From Phycisphaerales bacterium (GTDB lineage: Bacteria; Planctomycetota; Phycisphaerae; Phycisphaerales; UBA1924): a DNA stretch of 57,033 nucleotides. The stretch covers positions 1 through 57,033 of the forward strand of contig JADZER010000035.1 in the NCBI GenBank assembly GCA_020850415.1. Direction: 5' to 3'. The notes under the pieces are model-generated. The model saw nothing but the letters and a program-made list of their open reading frames with translations. It was not told the origin of the DNA and did no database searches. Shown one piece after another: positions 16,858 through 25,196 of this stretch; the first letter of the stretch is position 1; every line of letters starts with the position of its first letter. A program made the translations under genes and the position numbers.

Positions 16858-17958
16858 GTGGTGAGGCGAGGCTTGGAAGCGGGGGAGAAGAGGAGCCCTC
16901 TCCCCGGCCCTCTCCCGCCGGGGGCGGGAGAGGGGGTAGGACGCGCGATCGCGGCGCTCACGCTGGTGGCTGGGTTATTTGGCGGGTGCGCCGGTGAGGC
17001 GCCGTCCCGCGGCAGCGCCGGGGTCGTCCGCGAGCCTGCGCCGGTGACGGTCGAGCCGTGGACCTTCCAGACCAACCCGGGGCGCGCGCTGACCACCGAG
17101 CACTTCCGCGTGCTGACGACCGTCGGGCGGGAGATCCTGGTCGGGCGGGTGCCGGGGTTCATCGAGGGCTCGCTGGAGCGGTTCGGTGCGGCGTTCCCGG
17201 GTCTGCCCGGGGCGAGCGCCGGGATGGAGATCTTCATACTCGAGTCGCGCCCCGAGTGGGAGCGGTTCGTCGGCGAGGTGTACGGGCCCGAGGGGCTGGA
17301 CCGCTACCGCGGGATCGATCGGGGCGGGTTCACCGAGCGCGGGCGGTCGGTGCTGTGGGATATCGGCGTGCAGGACACCTTCGCGATCCTCGCGCACGAG
17401 GGCTGGCACCAGTACGCGCAGGTCTCGCTGCGCGAGCCGCTGCCGTCGTGGCTGGATGAGGGGATCGCGGCCTGGGCGGAGGGGTACCGGTGGGACACCT
17501 ACCAGCCCGACCGTGCGGTGTTCCTGCCGTGGTCGAATGTGGAGCGGTTTGACCAACTGCGCCGGGCGGCGGAGCGCGACGGGCTGATGCCGCTGGAGCA
17601 GCTGCTCACCGAGCGTCCGCAGCAACTGATCCGCGTGTCGGCCGAGAGCACGCTGACCTACTACGCCCAGTGCTGGGCGCTGGTGCACTACCTGATGCAC
17701 GACCCGGGGCGGCGTGCGGCGCTGCAGGAGCTCCTGGCGGACGCGGCGGCGGGTCGGGTGTACGAGCGGGTGCGCGCGCGGTTCGGCGATCGGGCGGCCC
17801 GGTCGGCGGTGCTGCGCCGGGCCGGGCCGGAGGTCTGGCAGGTCTATTTCGGCGAGGATCTGGGCGCGGCGGACGCGCGGTTCGGGGCGTTCGTGGGGTC
17901 GGTCGTGTCCCCGGGCGCGAAGAACGCGGTGGTGGAGGGGCGTTCGCCGCTGGAGTGA
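16858..17958 (+). CDS. Putative lipoprotein with zinc-metalloprotease-like HExxH-type helix
   Basis: The frame starts at GTG 16858 or 16861, soon after valS, giving about 366 residues. A signal-like segment (AIAALTLVAGLFGGCAGE) ends in a lipobox-like FGGC. The domain that follows includes ILAHEGWHQYAQ, a variant HExxH motif (HEGWH) typical of gluzincin peptidases, and then WLDEGIAAWAEGY, which resembles the downstream Glu motif of the M1/M61-like DUF1570 group. It is therefore probably a cell-surface zinc peptidase, or a derivative of one. Codons 13-26 come from a palindromic repeat (PLPGPLPPGAGEG), so the true N-terminus may have been altered. Specific substrate unknown. Confidence 0.7.
   Translation: MVRRGLEAGEKRSPLPGPLPPGAGEGVGRAIAALTLVAGLFGGCAGEAPSRGSAGVVREPAPVTVEPWTFQTNPGRALTTEHFRVLTTVGREILVGRVPGFIEGSLERFGAAFPGLPGASAGMEIFILESRPEWERFVGEVYGPEGLDRYRGIDRGGFTERGRSVLWDIGVQDTFAILAHEGWHQYAQVSLREPLPSWLDEGIAAWAEGYRWDTYQPDRAVFLPWSNVERFDQLRRAAERDGLMPLEQLLTERPQQLIRVSAESTLTYYAQCWALVHYLMHDPGRRAALQELLADAAAGRVYERVRARFGDRAARSAVLRRAGPEVWQVYFGEDLGAADARFGAFVGSVVSPGAKNAVVEGRSPLE
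16896..16934. repeat. CCCTCTCC/GGGAGAGGG palindromic repeat at the 5' end of a coding frame
   Basis: CCCTCTCCCGCC (16908-16919) and GGCGGGAGAGGG (16923-16934) form a perfect 12-bp stem with a 3-base loop, and CCCTCTCCCCGG (16896-16907) precedes it. Repeats of this make are found dispersed in many bacterial genomes. Here it is read in frame as PLPGPLPPGAGEG ahead of the lipoprotein signal. Confidence 0.75.
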
Positions 17959-17990
17959 ACGAGGCAGGGCGTGTGGAGGGCGGCGGGCCG

Positions 17991-18746
17991 TTAGCCTGTC
18001 GTCCACCAGCGGAGCACGCGCCGCGCCGAGTCCGCGGGGCTTGGCAGGCCGCGGGTGTCGAGCACGAGCGGGCGCGCATACTTGGCGGTCTGGAGCGCGA
18101 CGACGAACGCCAGGTCGTTGAGCCGGCCCTCGCGGCTGCCGGGCTCGACCCGGGCGACCTCCGACGCGTCGCTGAGCCGGGCGACCGCGAGGCGGGCCCC
18201 GAGCCGGGCGGCGGCCTTGGCGGGGTTGTCGCCGGCGAGCAGCACGAGCGCGGGGTCGAGCCCGACGCCCAGAGCGTCGTGGGTGGGCGACTCGGCGGGG
18301 GGCCAGGTGTGGTCGGCGAGTGTGGCGTGCCGGGTGTCGGCGTGGCTGATGAGGGTGTCGCGGAGGGTGGCGGGGAGATCTTCGCGCGGGAGCGAGAGGC
18401 TCACGACGGCGTCGCCGCCGGCGAGGCCGGCGATGTCGGCCGCGAGGTCGAGCGCGCCGGTGACGGCGGCGACGGCGCGGTCGGCGTGCGCGGGGTCGGT
18501 GTAGTGGGCGGTGGGGATCCAGAGGTCGATGCCGGCGAGGCCGAGCTCGAGGCGCCGGAGCAGTGCGGCCAGGTCGCGCCGGGCGGAGCGGTCGAGCCCG
18601 CGGGGTCGGAGGCCGGGGGCGGAGGCGTCGAGGGTGACATGCCGGAAGCCCTGGCCGGCGGCCCACTCGACGGGGGCGCGGGGGTCGCCGCCGGGGGGCG
18701 GGCGGAGCGAGGCGAGGGCCAGGCTGAGCGGGGGGCGGTCGAGCAT
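17991..18746 (-). CDS. Sugar-phosphate isomerase/epimerase-like TIM-barrel protein
   Basis: A 251-residue cytoplasmic protein with the alternating strand/helix pattern of the xylose-isomerase-like TIM barrel (AP endonuclease 2 superfamily). It has an N-terminal ASLRPP strand, GFRHVTLDAS, LGLAGIDLWIP, a central helix-rich part, then LGVGLDPALVLLAGDNP and VARLSDAS near the C-terminus. The metal ligands of the superfamily are not all obvious, so catalysis is uncertain. I chose ATG 18746; the frame stays open further upstream but overlaps the divergent neighbour's start. It converges with the preceding lipoprotein gene with only 32 bases between them. Confidence 0.6.
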   Translation of the reverse strand: MLDRPPLSLALASLRPPPGGDPRAPVEWAAGQGFRHVTLDASAPGLRPRGLDRSARRDLAALLRRLELGLAGIDLWIPTAHYTDPAHADRAVAAVTGALDLAADIAGLAGGDAVVSLSLPREDLPATLRDTLISHADTRHATLADHTWPPAESPTHDALGVGLDPALVLLAGDNPAKAAARLGARLAVARLSDASEVARVEPGSREGRLNDLAFVVALQTAKYARPLVLDTRGLPSPADSARRVLRWWTTG

Positions 18747-18798
18747 GCGGGGTATTGATAGCCGGGGCGCGGGGCCGGGGCGGGCACTACGATCGGCC

Positions 18799-19383
18799 AT
18801 GTCCTCGCTATCCACGCTCACGCGATCGCTCAACACGCTGCTGGTGGTGTCGTCGGGGGTGGTGTTCGGGGTGCTGGCGATGACGGCGGTCGTCGCGGCG
18901 GTGGTGTTCCCCAAGATGCGGGAGCTCGACCCGACGCTGCCCGGGTACCCGGCGTACGACGGGGCGCACTGGTCGCTGGCGGCGGGGATCGTCGCCGAGC
19001 GGGTGTTCGATATCGGCTTTGTGATCGCCGGGGTGTCGGTGGCGGGGTGCATCGCGGGGGTGCTGGGGCTGGCGGTCACCCGCGGGCGGTCGGGCATGCC
19101 GATCGTGCGCCTGGGGCTCACGCTTATTGTCACGGCGCTGTTCTGCACGCATGTCGGGTGGCTGCAGCGCCGGATGGATCAGGCGGCGGGGGAGTACCGG
19201 GCGGGCGCGGCGGCGGGGGATAGCGCCGTGGCGCACGAGGCCAAGGCCAGGTTCGACGCGATGCACCCGACGGCGTCGAGGCTGATCTCGGGGGCGACGC
19301 TCGCGGGGCTGGCGCTGTTCGGGGTATCGGCGTGGCAGGCGGGTGGACCGCGGCGCGGGGCGGACGGCGAGGGGTCGGCCTGA
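18799..19383 (+). CDS. Four-helix integral membrane protein (DUF4149-like)
   Basis: A 194-residue protein with four predicted membrane helices (about residues 12-35, 62-90, 98-118 and 160-178) and a basic tail. A segment containing KARFDAMHPTASRLISGATL before the last helix resembles the F..(L/M)H..S....N/S motif of the DUF4149/TMEM205 group, but the match is weak. The ATG follows a TACGAT box by five bases, without a ribosome binding site. Its stop overlaps the start of nth (TGATG), so the two are translationally coupled. Role unknown. Confidence 0.65.
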   Translation: MSSLSTLTRSLNTLLVVSSGVVFGVLAMTAVVAAVVFPKMRELDPTLPGYPAYDGAHWSLAAGIVAERVFDIGFVIAGVSVAGCIAGVLGLAVTRGRSGMPIVRLGLTLIVTALFCTHVGWLQRRMDQAAGEYRAGAAAGDSAVAHEAKARFDAMHPTASRLISGATLAGLALFGVSAWQAGGPRRGADGEGSA

Positions 19384-20096
19384 TGGCGAAGCGTTCTTTG
19401 CCGGGGGCGTCGGCGGGCGAGCCGGCGATCCCCTTCGAGCTGCCGCGGGTGTCGGCGGCCGCCCGGCGCCGGGCGCTGGAGTTGGCCGACGCGCTGGCCG
19501 CGCACTACCCCGACGCGCACTGCGAGCTGGAGTACGCGAGTCCGCACGAACTGCTGGTGGCGACGATCCTCTCGGCGCAGGCGACGGATGTGGGGGTGAA
19601 CAAGGCGACGCCGGCGCTGTTCGCGAGGTTCCCGACGCCGGCCGACTACGCGGACGCGACGCCGGCGGAGATCGAGCCGTTCATCCGGTCGATCGGGCTT
19701 TACCGCAACAAGGCCAGGGCGATCCACGCGGCGATGACCGAGGTCGTCGGGCGGTTCGGGGGCGAGGTGCCGCGGACGATGGAGGAGTTGCTGACGCTCC
19801 GCGGCGTGGCCCGGAAGACGGCGAATGTGGTGCTGGGGAACGCCTACGGGGTGAGCGCGGGGTTCGTGGTGGACACGCACATCGCGAGGCTGGCGGTTCG
19901 GCTGTGCCTGGTGGAGGAGGGGACGACGGTGGCGATGGTGGAGCGGTATCTGATGGCGATTTTTCCGCGGGAGCGGTGGTGCGCGCTGTCGCACATGCTG
20001 ATCTGGCACGGTCGTCGGGCGTGCAGGGCGCGGGGGGCGTCGTGCTCGGAGCACCCGGTGTGCGTGCGGTTCGGGCGGTGCTGCGAGCTGCGGTGA
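19383..20096 (+). CDS. nth: Endonuclease III (DNA glycosylase/AP lyase)
   Basis: Bifunctional base-excision repair enzyme removing oxidised pyrimidines. The 237-residue protein has the helix-hairpin-helix LRGVARKTANVVLG with catalytic Lys145, and catalytic Asp164 in VDTHIARL. The usual C-terminal 4Fe-4S ligands are present but with unusual spacing: Cys214-x6-Cys221-x5-Cys227-x5-Cys233 (Cys234 is extra), where E. coli has x6, x2, x5. The ATG at 19383 overlaps the stop of the upstream membrane-protein gene. Confidence 0.93.
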   Translation: MAKRSLPGASAGEPAIPFELPRVSAAARRRALELADALAAHYPDAHCELEYASPHELLVATILSAQATDVGVNKATPALFARFPTPADYADATPAEIEPFIRSIGLYRNKARAIHAAMTEVVGRFGGEVPRTMEELLTLRGVARKTANVVLGNAYGVSAGFVVDTHIARLAVRLCLVEEGTTVAMVERYLMAIFPRERWCALSHMLIWHGRRACRARGASCSEHPVCVRFGRCCELR

Positions 20097-20102
20097 GGGC
20101 GG

Positions 20103-20876
20103 TCAGCCCGGCGTGTCCTGCAGGGTCGCGGTGTTCTCGGGCGCCGCGAACTCCGGCATCTTGCCCGTGTTGACCTCGACCCAGCGGTACTCGATCTCGA
20201 CGACCGGCTGGAGCTTCTCCCCCACGAGCTGTCGCTGGCGGGTGGGGAGCTGAACGCCGTCGAACTCCTTGTAGTCGCCGACGACGATGAGGGTGTGGTT
20301 GGCCTTTGGGTCGGCGGGGAGGAGCTGGCGTGCGGAGACTCGCCCGGTCTCGACATCGAAGTAGACCGAGCCCTGGAGCCCGGACTTGGTGGTGAAGTCG
20401 ACGCGCCAGGCGGGGCGCCCGTCGATGTTCACCGTGCCAACGGTGGTGATGGAGGTGTAGGCGTTCTTGTAGTCAGCCTCGCCGAGGAAGCCGGCGCTGT
20501 CGACGAGCTCGTCGCGGTCGCGCCCGGTGAGGTGGAAGGGCGAGCCGGTGTTGTTGGTGCCCCAGACCTGCGTCCCGTCGGTCGCGCGGGTCGTGGTGCC
20601 CAGTGCGGGGGCGTCGAGCTCGGCCCTCATGCGGTTGGGGGCCTGGGTGTAGATGGTGAGCACCTGGGTCTCGCCGGACTGGATGATGGTGTAGATGCCG
20701 TGGAGGATCCGGTCGCGGTGCTTGTCGAGGGCGGCGCGTCCTCCGATGGCCTCGACATGCTTCTCGAACAGGGACTCGGCGCCGGGGAGGGCTTGCCCGT
20801 CCTGGGCCCGTGCCGGGGCGACAAGGAGAAGGAGGGCGGCGAGCAGCGCGGGGACGACTCGGGCGAGTGGGTGCAT
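20103..20876 (-). CDS. Exported LolA-like (outer-membrane lipoprotein-sorting fold) protein
   Basis: The 257-residue product begins with a clear signal peptide (MHPLARVVPALLAALLLLVA, cleavage near ARA-QD). The mature part starts EKHVEAIGGRAALDK and continues with repeated beta strands (GIYTIIQSGETQVLTIYTQAPNR, WRVDFTTKSGLQGSVYFD, VVGDYKEFDGVQLPTR). This resembles the half-barrel of LolA/LolB-type proteins found beside metalloproteases and transporters. A ligand cannot be named. ATG 20876 was preferred over the longer frame because the signal peptide begins there and a GAGAAAGA sits upstream. It converges with nth with six bases between stops. Confidence 0.7.
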   Translation of the reverse strand: MHPLARVVPALLAALLLLVAPARAQDGQALPGAESLFEKHVEAIGGRAALDKHRDRILHGIYTIIQSGETQVLTIYTQAPNRMRAELDAPALGTTTRATDGTQVWGTNNTGSPFHLTGRDRDELVDSAGFLGEADYKNAYTSITTVGTVNIDGRPAWRVDFTTKSGLQGSVYFDVETGRVSARQLLPADPKANHTLIVVGDYKEFDGVQLPTRQRQLVGEKLQPVVEIEYRWVEVNTGKMPEFAAPENTATLQDTPG

Positions 20877-20970
20877 GGGGTCTTTCTCGGCAGGCTGGAG
20901 CGGGGGCCTTGACGCAATGCCGCGGGGACCGATGTGGGCCGGGCGGCCTGGTCCCCCCCGCCCGCCGAAA

Positions 20971-21044
20971 TACGCCCGTCGCGACTCGAACGCGAAACCT
21001 CTGCCTTCGGAGGGCAGCGCTCTATCCAATTGAGCTACGGGCGC
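20971..21044 (-). tRNA. tRNA-Arg (anticodon CCG)
   Basis: A complete cloverleaf: acceptor GCGCCCG pairs with CGGGCGT (first pair G-U), the D arm contains the usual GCTCAATTGGATAGAGC, the anticodon stem CTGCC/GGCAG encloses CTCCGAA with anticodon CCG, and the T arm has TTCGAGT between TCGCG and CGCGA. The discriminator base is A, and the 3' CCA is not encoded. It reads CGG codons, which are frequent here. Confidence 0.95.
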
Positions 21045-21148
21045 TCAGCCCGGCGGGTTCGGCCCGCGGGCGGGGGGATGGTACGATCCCCGGCCGCGCC
21101 CGGCAAACGGGCGTGGGAATCCTCCGCACCCTTCCGAAGGAATCGGCC

Positions 21149-22435
21149 ATGGCGAGTCGCCAACAGGCGGCGGGAACTCCTGCCGCGCCCCCCGCAGCGC
21201 CGTTGTGGGCGGTCCAGAGCCTGGTCTTCCTCGCGAGCCTGGGCACCGGGTCGGTGACAAACGGCATTTTTTTCATCGCCAAGCAGGCCTGCGGGTTCTC
21301 GGCGAAGGAGAACTTCGGGCTCGGGGCTCTGCTGGGGATCACCTACATCATCGGAGCGATCGGCGTGGGCCCGGCGCTGCGCCGGGTGGCGGCCCGGCAC
21401 CGGGCGGTCAGCTCGAGGTCGGTCCTCGTCCTGCTTTCGGTGGTCATGGCCGGCGCGGCGGTCCTGCCGCGGATCGCGATCAGGGGCGAGGGTGAGGCGG
21501 CGACCGGGGCGTGGAGCATCTGGGTGGCGATCGGGCTGTTTTCGCCCTGTTCCGGGGCGTTCTGGCCGATCGTCGAGAGCTTCCTTGGGGGCGGACGCTC
21601 GGGCCACACGCTCCGGCGGGCGCTGGGGCAGTTCAACATCATCTGGGCGGCGTCGGTCATCGCGGCGTCGTGGGCGATGGGGCCCCTGCTGGAGCGGCAC
21701 GCGCTGGAGGTGCTCGTGGGCTTCGGGGTCGTGCAGCTGGCCAGCACGCTGCTGGTCTGGCCCCTGGGGCCCGAGCCCGGGGTGCACCTCGCCGAGCACC
21801 ATGAGCCGCACCCGCTGGTCTACGGGGCTCTCCTCACGACCTTCCGGATGCTGCTGCCGACGAGCTACTACATCCTGAGCGTCTGGTCGCCCTATGCCCC
21901 GTCGGTGATGGACCGGCTGGAGGTGGGGGTGGCGTGGCAGGTGCCGATCGCGGCGACCTGGATGCTCTCCCGGTTTGTCGCCTTTGCGACCATGGAGCGC
22001 TGGCACGGCTGGCACGGGCGGTGGTGGCTGGTGGTCGTGGGTGTCGTCGGGATGGTGGGGGGCATCGTGACGGCTCTGTCGGCGCCGTTCCTTGGGGGCG
22101 GGCTGGGCACCCCGGTGCTGGTTGCCGGGCTGGCGGTGCTTGGGCTAGGGAATGGGGTGATTTACTCAGCATCGCTGTACTACGCGATGGAAGTCGGCAA
22201 GGGGGAGGTGGAGGCCGGGGGGACCCATGAGGCGTTGATCGGGGTGGGGTTTGCCGGTGGGCCGCTGACGGGGTGGGCGGCGGTGGCGCTCGTGGGGCCG
22301 GGTGAGCGGGGCAATGTGGCGATTCTGGTGGCCCTGGGGGCGGTGTTGGTGGTGGTGGGGTTGGCGGTGGGTTGGCGGGTCTGGCGGGCGGCACGGGCGG
22401 TTCGGGCGGCTCGGGAGGTGACGGGCGGGGGGTGA
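21149..22435 (+). CDS. Major facilitator superfamily transporter
   Basis: A 428-residue protein with about 11-12 predicted membrane helices and short loops, consistent with MFS secondary transport. Features include GSVTNGIFFIAKQACGFSAKE in the first helices, GLFSPCSGAFWPIVES in the middle of the N-terminal half, a central cytoplasmic loop and GLGNGVIYSASLYYAMEVGKGE in the C-terminal half. No substrate-specific motif is recognised. The ATG at 21149 has GAAGGA at good spacing. It lies alone between tRNA-Arg and the protease gene. Confidence 0.8.
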   Translation: MASRQQAAGTPAAPPAAPLWAVQSLVFLASLGTGSVTNGIFFIAKQACGFSAKENFGLGALLGITYIIGAIGVGPALRRVAARHRAVSSRSVLVLLSVVMAGAAVLPRIAIRGEGEAATGAWSIWVAIGLFSPCSGAFWPIVESFLGGGRSGHTLRRALGQFNIIWAASVIAASWAMGPLLERHALEVLVGFGVVQLASTLLVWPLGPEPGVHLAEHHEPHPLVYGALLTTFRMLLPTSYYILSVWSPYAPSVMDRLEVGVAWQVPIAATWMLSRFVAFATMERWHGWHGRWWLVVVGVVGMVGGIVTALSAPFLGGGLGTPVLVAGLAVLGLGNGVIYSASLYYAMEVGKGEVEAGGTHEALIGVGFAGGPLTGWAAVALVGPGERGNVAILVALGAVLVVVGLAVGWRVWRAARAVRAAREVTGGG

Positions 22436-22480
22436 TTGGGCATCTGTGGGTGGGGGAAGGCGTGGCGACCAGCGCACGCG

Positions 22481-22510
22481 TTGCAACCGCTCGCGGGGGC
22501 GTTCGATAAC
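22481..22510 (+). promoter_or_regulatory. Candidate promoter for the S41 protease gene
   Basis: TTGCAA (22481-22486) and GATAAC (22505-22510) are separated by 18 bases. The implied leader to ATG 22654 is about 135 bases, with AGGAGG at 22613-22618 and no other gene in this 218-base gap. Confidence 0.45.
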
Positions 22511-22653
22511 ATGGGCGGGGTTCGGGTCGGACCTCGGCGGGGTGGACCGGCCCAAGCCGACCGGTCGATGGAACGGGCGGAACTCGCCGGGAGCCGGCGG
22601 GGTATTGACCTGAGGAGGAGCGGGGGCCGCTCCTGCGCAATCTCGGAGTAGAC

Positions 22654-24909
22654 ATGCAGCCAAGCACATTCGTTCGCCGCCTCGGGGCTCTCCTCGCTGT
22701 TTCTCTGGTTTCCGCGTCGGCCTGGGGGCTCCAGGTGGAGGCGGCCGCGACGGTGGGGGAGTGGTCCGAGCAGCTCTGGGCGTCGGCCCGGGAGGGTGAT
22801 GCCGCCCGCTTGGCGGAGATGCTGCATGAGTTCGAGACCGAGGACGGTGCGGTGCTGGCTGGGCTGAAGGGGGCGGTCGAGCGGTACGAGGCGAATGTGG
22901 ACAAGCGCGAGGCGGACCGGCAGGCCCGGTCGGCCGAGGTGCGGACCGAGCTGGAGCAGAGGCTCGCGGAGGCCGAGGCGGACGCGGGCGGGTTCAAGCT
23001 CTCCGAGGCGCTGGTGCTGACAATGGAGCTTGTCGAGCTGCACGGCGGGTCGCTCGCGGCTGCCGACCTGTTCGCCGACCCGATGATCACCCGTGCGATC
23101 GGTCTGGCCGACGAGCAGGCGCGGGTGGCCGAGGCGGCGGGGCAGTGGCTGAAGGCCAGCGAGCTGTTCTACCGGCTGCATGTGCTGTTCGATGTGGACC
23201 AGCGCTACAAGGCTGATGTGACGCGTCTGGGCCGGCGCCTGGCGATGATCCGGCTGTACGCGCCGGAGCACTACTGGGAGCTTGGCAATGCACGCCGGAT
23301 CGAGGCCGGCGAGCCGGAGCTGCCGAAGTACAACCCGATGGGCGACACCTACCAGGAGAAGCTGGCGGGTGTGGACTCGTGGCTGGTGAGCCAGTCGATC
23401 GAGGTGGCCGGGACGCGCCATGTGGACGGGAACGCGGTCCGTGAGATGCTGGTGGCGGGCCTGGACGCGCTCCAGACGATGGCGACGACGACGGAGCTGG
23501 CGGCGCCGTTCCCGGGGCTTCAGGACGGGATGGCGAGGGAGGCGTTCCTCAAGAACCTCCAGCAGAAGCGCGACGAGATCGCCAGCCCCGAGACGCCGAT
23601 CGATCAGCGGGTGCTCCGCGGGCTGGTGACCTGGCTGGCGGAGATCTCCGGGCAGACGGTGCAGATCCCGGAGGAGGCGGTGTACCACGAGTTCGGCAAC
23701 GGCGCGATGAGCGCCCTGGACGATTATTCGACGATCATCTGGCCCGACGAGGTCAGGCGGTTCGAGCGGAACACCCGAGGGTCGTTCGTCGGCGTCGGCA
23801 TCCAGATCCAGCACGACGAGCTGATGCGGATCAAGGTCGTCACGCCCCTGGAGGGCACCCCCGCGCAGCGGGCCGGCGTCCACGCCGAGGACATCATCAC
23901 CAAGGTCAACGGCGAGTCCACCGCGGGCTTCACGCTCGACCAGGCGGTGGATGTCATCACCGGCCCGGAGAACACGAGGGTGACGCTCACCATGGAGCGC
24001 GACGGGGACGGCCAGACGATCGAGAAGGACTTCACCCTCGTGCGCCAGTCGATCAAGCTGCGCAGCGTGAAGGGGTGGAAGCGGACCGGCGCCAGCGAGG
24101 AGGACTGGGACTGGTTCGTCGACCGCGAGAGCGGGATCGGCTATGTGCGGCTCACGCAGTTCACGGAGAACACGGCCGAGGACCTCGACGACGCGATCGA
24201 CGAGATGCAGGCCGATGGGCTGAGCGGGCTGGTGCTGGACCTGCGGTTCAACCCCGGCGGGCTGCTCGACCAGGCGGTCGAGGTGGTCGGCGAGTTCGCG
24301 ACCAGCGGGCGGGTGGTGAGCACCGAGGACGCCGACGGGCGCCCGACGGGGATCGAGAAGCTCGACTCCCAGACCGGCAAGGGGCGGCTGGCGAACATCC
24401 CGGTGGCGGTGCTGGTCAACCCCGGCTCGGCGTCGGCCAGCGAGATCGTCTCCGGCGCGCTGCAGGACTACGCGGCCGAGGGCAAGCTCGACGCGATCAT
24501 CATCGGGCAGCGGAGCTTCGGGAAGGGGAGCGTGCAGAACGCCTGGCCGCTGCGCACGGCGGCCCAGAGCATGCTGAAGGTCACGACGCAGTACTACCGT
24601 CTGCCCAACGGGCGGCTGATCCACCGGCGCCCGGGCATGACCGAGTGGGGCGTCGAGCCTGACCTGACGGTGGACATGCTGCCCAGCCAGAACGAGGCCG
24701 CGATCACCCTGCGCCGGGACGCCGATGTGCTGCCCGTCGACGAGAACGGGAACATCGTGGCGACCGCGACGCCCCAGGCGAACCCCGACGACCTGCTGAC
24801 CAAGGGCATCGACCTGCAGCTGGAGGCGGCGGTGGTGCTGCTCAAGAGCCGGGCGGTCGGCGCGGCGCAGGCCCAGGCGATGGTGCAGACCAACCCGTCG
24901 GGCACCTGA
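22654..24909 (+). CDS. S41 family carboxy-terminal processing protease with PDZ domain
   Basis: A periplasmic serine protease of the CtpA/Prc family, 751 residues. A signal peptide (to about residue 30, SASAWG-LQ) is followed by a family-atypical helical region of about 300 residues, then a PDZ domain (about 375-450, with VGVGIQIQHDELMRIKVVTPLEGTPA and GVHAEDIITKVNGES) and the S41 core (GIGYVRLTQF, LDLRFNPGGLL). The catalytic Ser594 (GSASASE) and Lys624 (FGKGSVQ) form the expected dyad. Such proteases trim or degrade exported proteins from their C-termini. The C-terminal 60 residues are a helical extension. The large N-terminal region has no recognised domain. Confidence 0.93.
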   Translation: MQPSTFVRRLGALLAVSLVSASAWGLQVEAAATVGEWSEQLWASAREGDAARLAEMLHEFETEDGAVLAGLKGAVERYEANVDKREADRQARSAEVRTELEQRLAEAEADAGGFKLSEALVLTMELVELHGGSLAAADLFADPMITRAIGLADEQARVAEAAGQWLKASELFYRLHVLFDVDQRYKADVTRLGRRLAMIRLYAPEHYWELGNARRIEAGEPELPKYNPMGDTYQEKLAGVDSWLVSQSIEVAGTRHVDGNAVREMLVAGLDALQTMATTTELAAPFPGLQDGMAREAFLKNLQQKRDEIASPETPIDQRVLRGLVTWLAEISGQTVQIPEEAVYHEFGNGAMSALDDYSTIIWPDEVRRFERNTRGSFVGVGIQIQHDELMRIKVVTPLEGTPAQRAGVHAEDIITKVNGESTAGFTLDQAVDVITGPENTRVTLTMERDGDGQTIEKDFTLVRQSIKLRSVKGWKRTGASEEDWDWFVDRESGIGYVRLTQFTENTAEDLDDAIDEMQADGLSGLVLDLRFNPGGLLDQAVEVVGEFATSGRVVSTEDADGRPTGIEKLDSQTGKGRLANIPVAVLVNPGSASASEIVSGALQDYAAEGKLDAIIIGQRSFGKGSVQNAWPLRTAAQSMLKVTTQYYRLPNGRLIHRRPGMTEWGVEPDLTVDMLPSQNEAAITLRRDADVLPVDENGNIVATATPQANPDDLLTKGIDLQLEAAVVLLKSRAVGAAQAQAMVQTNPSGT

Positions 24910-25196
24910 GCCGCGTGCATCGGCGAGTCGGGGCCTGTGCGGAGGCCGGGGGCCCGGCGCGCGGGAGGCGGCACAGGGTTGGGGGGAATCCCCCGGCCGA
25001 GAATGTGGCGTTTCAGGGGCCCGGGAAGGCCGGCTGCAAAAGTCAGGCGTTCGAGACCTTCCTACGCTTGGCCCGAACCGAACGATCGGCGAAGGTGTTT
25101 GTTTGCGCCCACCCAGCGGGCGGTCGATAGCAGAGACGGGCCCCGGGGCCCGCGGGGAGCCCGCGGGCGGGGTCCTACGCAGACCGGGAGAACGGC
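24910..25196. other. Intergenic region upstream of the pdh operon
   Basis: This 287-base gap holds no convincing gene. It is richer in A and T around 25021-25110 than its surroundings, where a promoter for pdhA would be expected, but I see no clear -35/-10 pair. GGGAG (25188-25192 area) serves as the pdhA ribosome binding site. Confidence 0.4.

Noticed and set aside
22436..22651. A 71-codon frame upstream of the S41 protease gene
   Set aside because: It overlaps the candidate promoter and ribosome binding site region and shows no protein-like composition.
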